A stretch of DNA of 37,432 bases, from the NCBI GenBank assembly GCA_031296305.1, contig JARLFZ010000032.1:1-37432 (forward strand), in the 5' to 3' direction. Made by a program: the position numbers and the translations under genes. Shown here piece after piece: positions 25,246 through 34,197 of this stretch (position 1 is the stretch's first letter; the number at the start of each line of letters is the position of its first letter). The notes beneath the pieces were generated by a model. It saw only the letters and a program-made list of their open reading frames with translations. It was not told where the DNA came from and ran no database searches. The DNA comes from Occallatibacter sp. GTDB taxonomy: Bacteria; Acidobacteriota; Terriglobia; Terriglobales; Acidobacteriaceae.

Positions 25246-25959
25246 TTACCCGCGCGCGTAGCTCTCGAGAGCCACGCGGCTCGGGATGGTCAGCGTGCAT
25301 CCGTTCTGGGCCACCAGGTGATGATTCTTAAAAATGCTTAACGTGCGCGTAACGGTTTCGCGTGAAGCGCCGATGAACTCGCCGATCTGCTCGTGCGTAA
25401 GCGAGAGGCGGCAGCGCGCCGCGCGTTCGGGCTTTTGGCCGGGCTCATCGCTCCACACCAGCAGCAGACGTGCCAGGCGCTCGGGCACAGAAGTTGAGAG
25501 ACCCACCATGCGCAGTTGCTCGCATGCGGTGTGGTAGGTGCGAACCATCTCGCGTGCCACGGATTGGTAGACGGCGGGATGGCGAGACATGAACTGCAGA
25601 AAAACCGGCTGCGAGATGTGCGCGATTTTGGCCGGATACATCGTGTCGGCGGTCATTTCATACGCGCCGCCGGAGAGGGCGGAAGAAAGGCCCAGCACTT
25701 CACCTGCCTTGGCGATGCGGAAACTCAGGCGGCGGCCGTCGGGCGAATTGATCGAGAGCTTGACCTCGCCTTCGAGAACCACGTAGATGCCCGAGGCCGG
25801 TTGCGTCTCGCAAAAGAGAACCATGCCAGCAGGGTAATTAGAGGGTGCGAGCAGGTGCTCAAGATCGGCCAGAGCCTCGGCCGGCAACGCTTTGAAAAAC
25901 TCGCCTTTGCGATAGGAAGGAACATTCGTCTCGTTCGTCGACTCGTATGCTGTGTGCAT
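25246..25959 (-). CDS. Crp/Fnr family transcriptional regulator
   Basis: A 237-residue cytoplasmic regulator. ATG 25959 has a strong GGAGG ribosome site that overlaps the end of the upstream STAS gene. The N-terminal cyclic-nucleotide-binding-like jelly roll is at about 18-135 (ILEGEVKLSINSPDGRR-like segment VVLEGEVKLSINSPDGRR, then AGEVLGLSSALSG). The dimer helix follows, then a Crp-type HTH at about 150-225 (LTHEQIGEFIGASRETVTRT). There is no N-terminal Cys cluster, so it is not an oxygen-sensing FNR. It forms a two-gene operon with the STAS protein (1-nt gap), probably driven by a sigma-54 promoter at 26297-26313. The effector is unknown. Confidence 0.92.
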   Translation of the reverse strand: MHTAYESTNETNVPSYRKGEFFKALPAEALADLEHLLAPSNYPAGMVLFCETQPASGIYVVLEGEVKLSINSPDGRRLSFRIAKAGEVLGLSSALSGGAYEMTADTMYPAKIAHISQPVFLQFMSRHPAVYQSVAREMVRTYHTACEQLRMVGLSTSVPERLARLLLVWSDEPGQKPERAARCRLSLTHEQIGEFIGASRETVTRTLSIFKNHHLVAQNGCTLTIPSRVALESYARG

Positions 25960-25960
25960 T

Positions 25961-26263
25961 TCAGACCTCCGTGCCCGCTGGTTGAGAGTTCGTGTTTGCC
26001 ACTTCTTCGGCAAGATATTGGGTCCATGGTGTGCCGGCGAGGATTGCGGCTTGGGTTTGAGAGTAGATAGTTTGCAGAATCCGAATTCCGTCGGCGTCGG
26101 CGAAAGTGGTTTCCCGCAGATCGAGTGACAGTTTCTTTTGCGTAAATGCCGGAGCTTTTTCTTCCCAGAGGCGGCGAAGTTCGTCCGCCCATGGTCCGGC
26201 AAGGCGTCCTTCCAATTTGAGAATTACTGCATCCGATTTTTCTTCAAGAGTGATTCGCAGCAC
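25961..26263 (-). CDS. STAS-like small protein without the phosphorylatable Ser
   Basis: A 100-residue cytoplasmic protein starting at GTG 26263 (complement of CAC at 26261-26263). The pattern LRITLEEKSDAVILKLEGRL, then LSLDLRETTFADADGIRILQ, is that of the STAS fold of anti-sigma-factor antagonists such as SpoIIAA and RsbV. The normal DSSG motif that carries the regulatory Ser reads DADG, so switching by phosphorylation is unlikely. Its TGA stop (25963-25961) is one base from the ATG of the Crp/Fnr gene, so translation is probably coupled. It may sense or bind a partner that feeds into the Crp/Fnr regulator. Family assignment is by pattern only. Confidence 0.72.
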   Translation of the reverse strand: MLRITLEEKSDAVILKLEGRLAGPWADELRRLWEEKAPAFTQKKLSLDLRETTFADADGIRILQTIYSQTQAAILAGTPWTQYLAEEVANTNSQPAGTEV

Positions 26264-26296
26264 TTGCTGGCTCGTCCTGCGCCATGCCTGTGTATA

Positions 26297-26313
26297 GGCA
26301 CGGCGCGTGCCAA
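26297..26313 (-). promoter_or_regulatory. Sigma-54 promoter for the STAS-crp operon
   Basis: Read on the minus strand from 26313 down: TTGGCACGCGCCGTGCC. This keeps the full -24 element TTGGCACG and the invariant GC of the -12 element at exactly 11 bp from the GG. The only departures are G for T in TTGC and C at the last position. The predicted start is near 26286, 23 nt before the GTG. An enhancer-like palindrome lies about 145 bp upstream and a sigma-54 activator is the adjacent gene. Confidence 0.6.
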
Positions 26314-26422
26314 ACTAGCGCGCCGGTGCGACGAAGGCCGCGATGCGCTGAAAACAAATCGGTTAGAGTTTTGAGGGTTCTGCTGCGGAGAGCGATGATG
26401 AGCGACGCGTGACGAAGTGACG

Positions 26423-26440
26423 GCGACGAAATTTCGTCGC
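26423..26440. promoter_or_regulatory. 18-bp perfect palindrome, candidate enhancer (UAS)
   Basis: GCGACGAAATTTCGTCGC at 26423-26440 is a perfect inverted repeat. It lies between the sigma-54 activator gene (stop at 26494) and the STAS-crp operon, about 145 bp upstream of the predicted sigma-54 start, a usual distance for activator binding. A related GACGAAGTGACG lies just before it. It has no T-run, so it is not a terminator. The role is inferred. Confidence 0.5.
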
Positions 26441-26493
26441 GGAGACGATGGGAAGTCGCGGAGCGCTTTCACACTCACACTCACACGCGACGT

Positions 26494-28821
26494 CTACATA
26501 TAGTCGCCGCGTTCGATGCCGAGCTTTTTGATTTTGGAGTTGAGCGTAGTACGTTTGAGCCCGAGACGCTCCGCTGCGCCGCCGGCTCCGCCAATCACTC
26601 CTCTGGCGTCGCGCAACGCGCGCAGAATAGTCTCGCGCTCCGCGGCCTGCAGGGTGGGGTTCGTGGAGGCGGCCTCGTCTTCTTCCTCATCCTGCATGGA
26701 TTCGATCTCGGCAAGCGGCACATACAGCACCGGCCCGCGCGTCAGGATCACGGCGCGCTCCAGGAAATTCTCGAGTTCGCGAATATTGCCGGGCCACTTC
26801 CATGCCACCAGCGCGTCCATGGCCTCCGGCGGGATGGTTTCGACGGTCTTGCCCATGCGGCGGGCATGACGCGAAACAAAATGCCGAACCAGGATGGGAA
26901 TGTCGGCGACGCGGTCGCGCAGCGGCGGCGCAAAAACCGGAAACACTTTGAGGCGGTAAAAGAGGTCGCTGCGGAATTCTTTTTCCGCGACCATCTTGGC
27001 CAGATCGCGATTGGTGGCGGCGATGAGGCGCACGTTGACAGGGATGGGCCGCGTGCCGCCCAGGCGCTCGATCTCGCGCTCTTGCAGGGCGCGCAACAGT
27101 TTCGGCTGCAGGTCGAGGGGCAACTCGCCCACCTCGTCGAGAAAGAGCGTGCCTTCGTGCGCCAGCTCGAGGCGGCCGATTTTGCGCGCAATGGCGCCGG
27201 TGAACGCGCCCTTCTCATGGCCGAAGAGCTCGCTTTCGAGCAAGCCGGCGGGAATGGCCGCGCAATTCAGCTTGATAAAGGTGCGCTCGCTGCGCGGGCT
27301 GAGGCGATGGATGGCGCGCGCCAGCAGTTCTTTGCCGGTTCCCGTCTCGCCCTGAATGAGCACGGTGGCATCGGTGGGCGCGACGGTCGCAATCTCGCGC
27401 AGCACGTTGCGGAGGCCCGTGCTTTCGCCCACGATGTCTTCGAAGCGGTGTTCGAGATTGATCTCGTCTTCCAGATATTTCTTTTCCTGGGTCAGGCGGT
27501 CGCGCAGTTCAGCGATTTGCTTAAAGGCCAGAGCATTGTTGACCGCCATGGCCACCTGTCCCGCCACCTGGCCGAGCATATCGGCGTCGTGCTGCGAAAA
27601 AGCATTCTCGAGACGGCTGGCCACCATCATGGTGCCGAGAGTCCTTTCGCGGTGCACCAGCGGAACCCAGACTCCTGATTGCATGCCCATGCCGGTGAGG
27701 TGCTGCACGGATTCGAGCGCGAAGGGCCAGCGATCGATCTTATTGAGAATCACGGGCCGCCGTGTGCGATAAGCCTGGCCGGCGGGAGAAGCGTCAGGAT
27801 CAAGCAGCACTTCGCCCTGGTTGCTGTCATCGTCGCCGGAGGTGAGAAACTGCACGCGCAGCTTGCCTGTCGCTTGGTCGTAGAGCGCGAGTGTGGCGGC
27901 GTCGTGCGGCACCATCTGGCGGATGCTCGCGGTGAACGCTCCGAGCAGCTTGCGAATGTCCACGTTGACCAGCAACAGGCTGCTCAGTTCGGCGATCACC
28001 GACTCCTGCGCCTGCTTGTGCTCGGTCACGTCGCGCGTGATTTTGGAAAAGCCCGTAACTGCGCCGCTGCTGTCGTGGATGGCAGTGAGCACGACGTTGG
28101 CCCAGAGGCGGGAGCCGTCTTTGCGAACGCGCCATCCCTCTTCTTCCACGCGGTTCTTGACGATGGCCTGGCGCAAAAGTTCGGCGGGACGGCCCTGCTC
28201 AATATCCTCTTGCGTAAAGAAACGCGAATAGTGCAGGCCCAGCACCTCATCCGCCTTGTATCCCTTGATGCGCTCGGCGCCGGGATTCCAGGTGAGCACG
28301 TGGCCCTCGCGATCGAGCATATAGATGGCGTACTCGCCGATGCTCTCAACAATGGAACGCAGCCGCGCATCGTTGAGACGCACCGCCTCCTGCGCCGCGC
28401 GTTGCTCCGTGGCGTCGCGAATGAAAGTCACCACTGCCGCGCCGTCTGCGGTTTCGATCGGCTTGAGCATGATGTCGACCGGGACTTCCGTGCCGTCTTT
28501 GCGCAGGCCGAACAGATTCATTGCCGCGCCCATTTGCCGCGTGCGGGGATGCGCGCTGTAGTTTTCGCGATGCCGGGGATGGCCACCGCGGAAGCGCGCC
28601 GGCACCAGCATTTCTATTTGCTGGCCGATCAGCTCTTCGCTGGCGTAACCGAACAGCTCCTCGGCGCGCGGATTGGCGGCGCGCATGACGCCGTTCCCGT
28701 CCGTGACCAGGATCGCGTCCGGCGAGAACTCAAAGAGCCGCTCGATTGTGTCTTGGGCAAAACCAGGACGCGAGCGTTCCTGTGCATCCGCATGTTGCCC
28801 TGGGGATTCCGAGAGAGCCAT
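26494..28821 (-). CDS. PAS-PAS-GAF sigma-54-dependent transcriptional activator
   Basis: A 775-residue cytoplasmic enhancer-binding protein that opens sigma-54 promoters. Order: PAS 1 at about 24-140 ([20 protein letters not shown]), PAS 2 at about 150-268 ([20 protein letters not shown]), GAF at about 280-430 ([20 protein letters not shown]), then the AAA+ core. The core has Walker A GETGTGKE (491-498), the sigma-54 contact loop GAFTGA (538-543) and Walker B LFLDE (Asp562-Glu563). A Fis-type HTH ends the protein ([20 protein letters not shown] to [17 protein letters not shown]). No receiver domain is present, so it responds through PAS/GAF ligands such as redox state or a small molecule, as FhlA or NifA do. 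It lies 105 bp downstream of hypB. The likely target is the STAS-crp operon. Confidence 0.95.
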   Translation of the reverse strand: MALSESPGQHADAQERSRPGFAQDTIERLFEFSPDAILVTDGNGVMRAANPRAEELFGYASEELIGQQIEMLVPARFRGGHPRHRENYSAHPRTRQMGAAMNLFGLRKDGTEVPVDIMLKPIETADGAAVVTFIRDATEQRAAQEAVRLNDARLRSIVESIGEYAIYMLDREGHVLTWNPGAERIKGYKADEVLGLHYSRFFTQEDIEQGRPAELLRQAIVKNRVEEEGWRVRKDGSRLWANVVLTAIHDSSGAVTGFSKITRDVTEHKQAQESVIAELSSLLLVNVDIRKLLGAFTASIRQMVPHDAATLALYDQATGKLRVQFLTSGDDDSNQGEVLLDPDASPAGQAYRTRRPVILNKIDRWPFALESVQHLTGMGMQSGVWVPLVHRERTLGTMMVASRLENAFSQHDADMLGQVAGQVAMAVNNALAFKQIAELRDRLTQEKKYLEDEINLEHRFEDIVGESTGLRNVLREIATVAPTDATVLIQGETGTGKELLARAIHRLSPRSERTFIKLNCAAIPAGLLESELFGHEKGAFTGAIARKIGRLELAHEGTLFLDEVGELPLDLQPKLLRALQEREIERLGGTRPIPVNVRLIAATNRDLAKMVAEKEFRSDLFYRLKVFPVFAPPLRDRVADIPILVRHFVSRHARRMGKTVETIPPEAMDALVAWKWPGNIRELENFLERAVILTRGPVLYVPLAEIESMQDEEEDEAASTNPTLQAAERETILRALRDARGVIGGAGGAAERLGLKRTTLNSKIKKLGIERGDYM

Positions 28822-28926
28822 TCTGTGCTACCGACCTTAGCTGAAAGGTACTGCTACAGGCCGTCCGCACGCAACGGCAATCGAGGGGAAAATATCGCGA
28901 AATGAGCCAGATCGGAACGCGTAGCT

Positions 28927-29598
28927 TCAGGAGGGTCTCGCCTGCTCCGCGAGATAGGCGAGCCAGGCATCCATCCCAGCGCCGGTTTTGGCGGAGGTTT
29001 CGAAGATGCGGATGCCCGGCCGGATCTCGTTGATGTTGTGCAGGGCCAGCTCGCGGTCGAAGCCGCAGGGCTCGGCGAGATCGATCTTGGTAATCACCGC
29101 GGCGTCGGCGGAGTTGAACAGCCCGGGGTATTTGAGGGGCTTGTCTTCGCCTTCGGTCACGCTGAGCAGGACCACGCGGATGCGCTCGCCCAGGTCGTAG
29201 CTCGACGGGCAAACAAGATTGCCGACATTTTCAATGAAGAGATAGTTGAGACCCTCGAGCGAAACGCCTTCCCAGCCTTCGAGATGCCTGGTGATCATCT
29301 CCGCATCAAGATGGCAGATGCCGTGAGTATTAATCTGGCGCACCGGCGCGCCGCTAGCGGCCAGCCGCCGCGCATCGTTGTCGGTTTCAAGGTCGCCAAC
29401 CAAAGCTGCCGCCTGCGCGCCACGGGCGCGAAGTTCGCGCAGCGTGCGCTCAAGAAACGCGGTCTTGCCGGTGCCGGGGCTTGAGACCAGGTTCAGCACC
29501 AGCACGCCGGCCGACGTGAATTGATGGCGCAATCCCGCCGCCAGTTCGTCGTTCTTCTTCAGAATTCCCCGCCGCAACTCGACGATGCGCGTTGTCAT
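28927..29598 (-). CDS. hypB: Hydrogenase nickel-insertion GTPase HypB
   Basis: A 223-residue cytoplasmic GTPase that helps HypA deliver nickel to [NiFe]-hydrogenase. The P-loop is SSPGTGKT at 39-46. The G-domain metal site is present in NTHGICHLDAEM (Cys95-His96). ENVGNLVCPSSYDLGE and VITKIDLAEPC (NKxD-like KID) complete the G motifs. There is no N-terminal His-rich nickel-storage stretch. Its ATG overlaps the hypA stop in ATGA (29595-29598), so the pair is translationally coupled. No hydrogenase subunit or hypCDEF lies in the window. Confidence 0.96.
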   Translation of the reverse strand: MTTRIVELRRGILKKNDELAAGLRHQFTSAGVLVLNLVSSPGTGKTAFLERTLRELRARGAQAAALVGDLETDNDARRLAASGAPVRQINTHGICHLDAEMITRHLEGWEGVSLEGLNYLFIENVGNLVCPSSYDLGERIRVVLLSVTEGEDKPLKYPGLFNSADAAVITKIDLAEPCGFDRELALHNINEIRPGIRIFETSAKTGAGMDAWLAYLAEQARPS

Positions 29599-29981
29599 AC
29601 CTGCTCCTCAACCGGGTCCGGCACAACCGAGTCCGGTTCTTCCAGTTCAATGGATTCGATTTCGAGCTCGCGACCCTGGCGCAGGTCGGCGGCCAGCTCG
29701 CCGCATTTGGGGCAGCGAAAACTCTGCACGCCTGCGATCTCGGTGTCAACGCCGCAGGCATCGCAATGCAAAATCACGGGCAAAATGTTGATCACCAGCG
29801 CTGCGCCCGCAAGCGGGGAACCTTCCGTGGCCAGCTCCCAGCAGAACTTCAGCGAGTCCTCGACAACTGAAGCCAAAGCGCCGACACGCAGCCGCACTTC
29901 TTTCACGCGCGCACCGGGATACGCGGCCGCCGATTCGGTGACCGACTCCACAATGCTGGCCGCGATGGAAAGCTCGTGCAT
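29595..29981 (-). CDS. hypA: Hydrogenase nickel-insertion protein HypA
   Basis: A 128-residue nickel metallochaperone. The N-terminal MHELS supplies the nickel-binding Met1-His2-Glu3 set. The zinc finger is CDAC (Cys73, Cys76) and CPKC (Cys90, Cys93). The C-terminal tail beyond the family core is rich in Glu, Pro and Val (ELEEPDSVVPDPVEE), longer than usual. AGGAAG lies about 12 nt upstream of the ATG at 29981. It is the first gene of a minus-strand run hypA-hypB-activator. It diverges from the aminotransferase over 126 bp. Confidence 0.95.
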   Translation of the reverse strand: MHELSIAASIVESVTESAAAYPGARVKEVRLRVGALASVVEDSLKFCWELATEGSPLAGAALVINILPVILHCDACGVDTEIAGVQSFRCPKCGELAADLRQGRELEIESIELEEPDSVVPDPVEEQV

Positions 29982-30107
29982 AGATGTCGTTTCTTCCTGA
30001 AAGATACTACGCCGCGGTCAGCTTTGGCTGTAGACGAGCGCACCGCCGCCGGCCGGCTCAAATTGTAAGATGGAAACGAAGGATCTTCCCTGGTGCCAGG
30101 TACAGTC

Positions 30108-31283
30108 ATGAACACTACAGCAAGCCAGTCGCGCCTTGCTCTCAGCGCCCTCGCGCCCGAGACGTTTCAGTCGGAAATCCGCGCCATGACCACGGAGTGC
30201 GATCGCATGGGCGGCATCAACCTGGCGCAGGGCGTGTGCGATACGCCGGTGCCTACGGTGGTAGAGGCCGCCGCCGCTCAGGCCATGCGCGATGGGCAAA
30301 ATATCTACACGCGATGCGACGGCATTGCGCGGCTACGCGAGGCCATCGCGGCCAAGCAGCAGCGCGACTACGGCCTCAGTTATGATTTTGACCGCGAGGT
30401 GCTGGTGGCGTCGGGAGCCACGGCCGGTTTGCATGCCGCGGCCATGGCGCTGCTCAACCCCGGCGACGAGGTGCTGGTGTTCGAGCCGTTTTACGGCTAC
30501 CACGTGAACGCGCTCAAATCGCTGCGCGTTAATCCTGTTCTGGTGGCGCTGGCCGAGCCGGATTTTCAGCTCGACGTGGATGCGGTGCGCGCGGCAGTGA
30601 CGCCGCAGACGCGCGCGGTCCTTGTGAATACGCCGGCCAACCCCAGCGGCAAGATTTTTTCGCAATCCGAGCTCGAAGAGGTTGCGGAGCTTTGCCGGCA
30701 GCACGATCTTTTTCTGATCACCGATGAGATTTATGAGTATTTCGTCTACGATGGCGCGCGGCACATTTGCCCGGCCACGCTGCCCGGCATGCGCGAGCGC
30801 ACGATTGTGATTTCGGGCTTCAGCAAAACGTTTTCGATTACGGGCTGGCGCATTGGCTACGCCACTGCCGATGCGCGATGGATGCCGGCCATGGCGCACT
30901 TCCACGACCTGACGTACGTGTGCGCGCCTGCGCCGCTGCAGGTGGGCGCGGCTGCGGGGCTGGAGCAGTTGCCGCCGAGCTTTTACACGCAACTGGCTGC
31001 CGATTATCAGGCCAAGCGGGGAAAGATGGCGGCGGCGCTCGAAGACGCGGGCATGAAGCCGACGGTGCCCGCGGGCGCGTACTACATTATGGCTAGCGCC
31101 GAACGCCTGCCCGGCAAAACCGCCGCGGAAAAGGCGCGCCACCTGCTGCGGTTGACTGGCGTAGCCGCCGTGGCGGGATCGGCATTCTTCCGCCCCGGCC
31201 GCGGCGAGAATCTGCTGCGCTTCTGCTTCGCCAAGCAGGATGCGGAGCTGGACGATGCCTGTGCACGGCTGCGCAAGCTGTGA
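30108..31283 (+). CDS. PLP-dependent class I aminotransferase
   Basis: A 391-residue fold-type I aminotransferase of the KAT/YbdL-like group (kynurenine, methionine or glutamine transaminases). The ATG at 30108 has AGG 7 nt upstream. The sequence shows INLAQGVCDTPVP, ASGATAGLHAAAMALLNPGD, PANPSGKIF, TDEIYEYFVYDG and the lysine motif SGFSKTFSITGWRIGY, with the Schiff-base lysine at Lys240. The Arg in LLRFCFAK near the C-terminus should bind the substrate carboxylate. Length is normal. The real amino donor cannot be read from sequence. It ends 26 nt before the mosaic palindrome and diverges from hypA. Confidence 0.93.
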   Translation: MNTTASQSRLALSALAPETFQSEIRAMTTECDRMGGINLAQGVCDTPVPTVVEAAAAQAMRDGQNIYTRCDGIARLREAIAAKQQRDYGLSYDFDREVLVASGATAGLHAAAMALLNPGDEVLVFEPFYGYHVNALKSLRVNPVLVALAEPDFQLDVDAVRAAVTPQTRAVLVNTPANPSGKIFSQSELEEVAELCRQHDLFLITDEIYEYFVYDGARHICPATLPGMRERTIVISGFSKTFSITGWRIGYATADARWMPAMAHFHDLTYVCAPAPLQVGAAAGLEQLPPSFYTQLAADYQAKRGKMAAALEDAGMKPTVPAGAYYIMASAERLPGKTAAEKARHLLRLTGVAAVAGSAFFRPGRGENLLRFCFAKQDAELDDACARLRKL

Positions 31284-31309
31284 GATCGTTTTCGCAATTC
31301 AACTATTGA

Positions 31310-31414
31310 AGTAGCGCCGGTCTAGACCGGCTGTACTGGCGGCGTCTAAGAGGCCAGTAGCAATGTGCGGGTCAGGAGACCCGCACGACAGCCGGTCTGG
31401 AGACCGGCGCTACT
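31310..31414. repeat. Mosaic palindromic intergenic repeat, likely bidirectional terminator
   Basis: The outer arms are 31310-31334 (AGTAGCGCCGGTCT then AGACCGGCTGT, sharing bases) and 31388-31414 (ACAGCCGGTCT then GGAGACCGGCGCTACT). They are inverted copies differing only by CTAG versus CTGGAG. Each arm is itself palindromic (CCGGTCTAGACCGG). Between them are ACTGGC/GCCAGT (31335-31340 with 31353-31358) and a 9-bp perfect hairpin GTGCGGGTC-AGGA-GACCCGCAC (31365-31386). It fills the gap between the convergent aminotransferase and M1 peptidase genes. Confidence 0.8.
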
Positions 31415-31428
31415 TAGGAGCGATTAGT

Positions 31429-34074
31429 TTACTGCCCCTGCGCGGCCAGCCACTTCTTCAGGTTGGGCTCCTGCAAACGGCGCAGCTCGATGCAGCCGTC
31501 GATGTGCTCGAGCGCGTGCCTGAGCGTCGAGTTGGTCGCGGGCACCGGGTGCGCGGCGAAGAAGTTCTTTACATCGTCGCGCGCTTCGACGGAGCAGAAA
31601 TCGCCCGTGCCGTCCACAAGGTACGAGCCCATCTCGGTAGTGAATTCCGCCTGCACCTGATCCCAATGCGTCTTGATAAAGTTCCAGGTAGCGTCACGGT
31701 TTTCCGGGATGCGCATCGCAGTGTTGAATAGCCTGGCCGAATCCTGATTGCGCACCTTTGGGGAAACGGAATACTCGAGGCCGCGCTCCAGCAGCTCGGG
31801 ATTGGTGAACAGGACAAGCTGGCGCAGCGCGGTATTCTGCAACTCGGGATCGTTCGATGTCTCGTAGATCTTTTGCAACTTGTCGAAGAGCTCCGCGTCG
31901 CCGTCCTTAGCAGCGATGCTGAGAGCGATCTGGCCCAGACCGGGATCGATCGAGGCCGGAGCCGACAGATATTGATCCGCGATCTGACGCGCCTGCGCCT
32001 TCAAGGCGGCATCTTTGCCGGCGGAGGCGAGGATGCTGAAGAGATACGCGCGCAAGGCGCGCTGGTTCGACGTGTCGCTTGCCGAGGCGTTGCCGAGCTG
32101 CGCATACACCGGGGCAAACGTCTGTCGAATCCAGGCGGCAATCGCGTTGCGCTCTTCTTGGGTTGAGGCCACGCTATTCTTAATCACACTCACGTTCTCG
32201 ATGGCGTTCGAGAGAACATCGCTGCTTGGATCTGAGCGGAGCGCGGCCACGAGGTCCAGATAATCGCCGACCGTAGCTTTATCGGCGCGCACCTGCGCCC
32301 ACTCGTCGCCGGTCAGGCTGATGCGCTCTTCGGGAGTCAGGCTGGTTTCCACCTGGGCCACAAGCGCCGCGTATTGTGCGGGCGCGTACGCGCTGCGGTA
32401 GTAACCGTTGCCCCCCGCGTTGGCGAAGAAAACTCTCGCGGCCGGCACCGACAGCGACGGCGAGGAGGGAGTGAGGACCTGGCAGTCCTGTTTTTTTGCG
32501 CCCGCTTTGAAGCAGACCGGAATGGTCCATTTCTGCCCCGGATCGGGTGTGATGCCGGGGCTGAGGAAGAAACGCGATTGCGCGACGGGAACCTGGCCCC
32601 CGGCGGGAACGCCAAATTCGCCGGGAGGGCCAAATTTCAGCAGGGGCGCGCCGGGCTCGGCCACCAGTGACTCCATGATTTTGTCGACGGGCTTGTGACT
32701 CACTTCGGTCTGCGCGTTCCAGAAATCTTCGGCGGTGGCGTTGCCGTACTCATGCGCGGCCAGGTACGCGTGCACGCCCTTGCGGAAGGTTTCCTCGCCA
32801 AGATAATTCTCGACCATCAGCAACGCGGCGCCGGCCTTGTTATAGGCGATGGAGTCGAACATCTGATCGATCTCCTCCGGAGTGTCAGCGCGGGCGCGGA
32901 TGGCGCGCGTGGTAGGTTGCGCATCGACATTGAGGGTGCGCTGCTCGTCGGCAGCGACAAATTGCGGGATCTCCCACTCGGGATGCATCGCGCCTGTGCA
33001 CTTGTTTTCCATCCACGTGGCGAAGCCTTCGTTGAGCCAAACGTTGTCCCACCACTTCATCGTCACCAGGTCGCCGAACCACTGGTGCGCGATCTCGTGC
33101 ACAATGGCGAGGGTTGCGTTTCTTTGGCTGCGAATGGAGGCGGTTTTGGGATCGAGCAGGAGGTCGGTTTCGCGAAAGGTGATGGCGCCGAAATTCTCCA
33201 TGGCGCCGGCCTCGAAATCGGGAACGCCGATGAGGTCGAGTTTCTTGAGCGGGTAGTGAATGCCGAAGTAGTGGTCGTAATAGCGCAGGGCGAACTTGGC
33301 GACATCGAGAGCGAAAGGCGTGAGCGCGACCTTGTCGGGCGTGGCGCAAACGCGTAGGGCCACGCCATCCTGCTCGCCGCGGGTACACTGGAAATCGCCG
33401 ACCACGAAGGCGACGAGATAGGTGGACATTTTGGGCGTGGTCGCGAAGACCAGCGTGTGCTTGCCCGGGCCGGGTCCAGGCGTGTCCGACGCAATGGCGC
33501 TGTTGGAAATGGCGGTGTCGCCGGCGTCGATGGTGAGCGCGATGTCGTACGTGGCCTTGAGGGCCGGCTCGTCGAAGCAGGGAAAGGCGCGGCGTGCGTC
33601 GGTGGATTCGAATTGCGTGACGGCGTAGTTGCGCTTAGCGGTCTTTGAAAGATAGAAGCCGCGCAGCTCGTTGTTGAGGATTCCCGTGAAATGGATCTTC
33701 AGCGTTGCATCGCCGGCGGAGATGTTCTTCGCAAAGGTGAGCGCGGCCTGCTGCTTTTCGGGATCGAGGCTCACCGATCCCGCTTGCGCGCCGCCATCGT
33801 GGCTATCGATCTCCACGTTCCCAATTTTGAGTTCGATCGCGTTCAGAGTGATGACGTTCGTGGGCGCCTTGATGTTGACGTCAATTACTTCAAAGCCGGA
33901 GAACGTGGCGGCCTTGAGGTCGGGCGTGAACTCGAGCGAATAATGCGAAGGAATGACGTTATCAGACAGACGCTGTGCCTGCGCGGCGTGGGAAAAACTG
34001 AGAAGAAGACAGATGATTGCGATAGAGGCGCAACAAGAAGCGCCAATAGAGAAAGCGTTGCGGCGAAATTTCAT
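31429..34074 (-). CDS. Secreted M1 family zinc aminopeptidase
   Basis: An 881-residue exported metallopeptidase. ATG 34074 gives a signal peptide (hydrophobic core ASCCASIAIICLLLSF, cleavage near HAAQAQ) and has GAGGA upstream. The substrate-exopeptidase motif GAMEN is at 290-294. The zinc motif HEIAH is at 326-330 in VHEIAHQWFGDLVTMKWWDN, with the third ligand Glu349 in WLNEGFATWME. The ERAP1-like C-terminal helical domain fills the rest. Residues keep the full M1 active site, so it should be active. It probably trims peptides in the periplasm. It is on the minus strand downstream of the transporter (123-bp gap) and ends at the mosaic palindrome. Confidence 0.95.
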   Translation of the reverse strand: MKFRRNAFSIGASCCASIAIICLLLSFSHAAQAQRLSDNVIPSHYSLEFTPDLKAATFSGFEVIDVNIKAPTNVITLNAIELKIGNVEIDSHDGGAQAGSVSLDPEKQQAALTFAKNISAGDATLKIHFTGILNNELRGFYLSKTAKRNYAVTQFESTDARRAFPCFDEPALKATYDIALTIDAGDTAISNSAIASDTPGPGPGKHTLVFATTPKMSTYLVAFVVGDFQCTRGEQDGVALRVCATPDKVALTPFALDVAKFALRYYDHYFGIHYPLKKLDLIGVPDFEAGAMENFGAITFRETDLLLDPKTASIRSQRNATLAIVHEIAHQWFGDLVTMKWWDNVWLNEGFATWMENKCTGAMHPEWEIPQFVAADEQRTLNVDAQPTTRAIRARADTPEEIDQMFDSIAYNKAGAALLMVENYLGEETFRKGVHAYLAAHEYGNATAEDFWNAQTEVSHKPVDKIMESLVAEPGAPLLKFGPPGEFGVPAGGQVPVAQSRFFLSPGITPDPGQKWTIPVCFKAGAKKQDCQVLTPSSPSLSVPAARVFFANAGGNGYYRSAYAPAQYAALVAQVETSLTPEERISLTGDEWAQVRADKATVGDYLDLVAALRSDPSSDVLSNAIENVSVIKNSVASTQEERNAIAAWIRQTFAPVYAQLGNASASDTSNQRALRAYLFSILASAGKDAALKAQARQIADQYLSAPASIDPGLGQIALSIAAKDGDAELFDKLQKIYETSNDPELQNTALRQLVLFTNPELLERGLEYSVSPKVRNQDSARLFNTAMRIPENRDATWNFIKTHWDQVQAEFTTEMGSYLVDGTGDFCSVEARDDVKNFFAAHPVPATNSTLRHALEHIDGCIELRRLQEPNLKKWLAAQGQ

Positions 34075-34197
34075 CGGGTTCCTCGTGAAGATAAGAAGGG
34101 CGGCAGGGCAACGACACTGCACAATTTGTTCCTCCCAGAATGCGGCCGCCCGGAATCGATCGCCGGGCGGCTGGTTACAAACTCACGCACTAGCCTG

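Noticed and set aside
26356..26365. AAATCGGTTA resembling the twin operators
   Set aside because: A single copy without a partner 21-22 bp away and without a -35 box after it.
26469..26486. Three tandem TCACAC units just past the activator stop
   Set aside because: Too short to call a repeat array and without further structure; probably chance or slippage.
27679..28905. A 408-codon + strand frame opposite the PAS domains of the sigma-54 activator
   Set aside because: No family pattern; the opposite strand carries a clear PAS-PAS-GAF protein.
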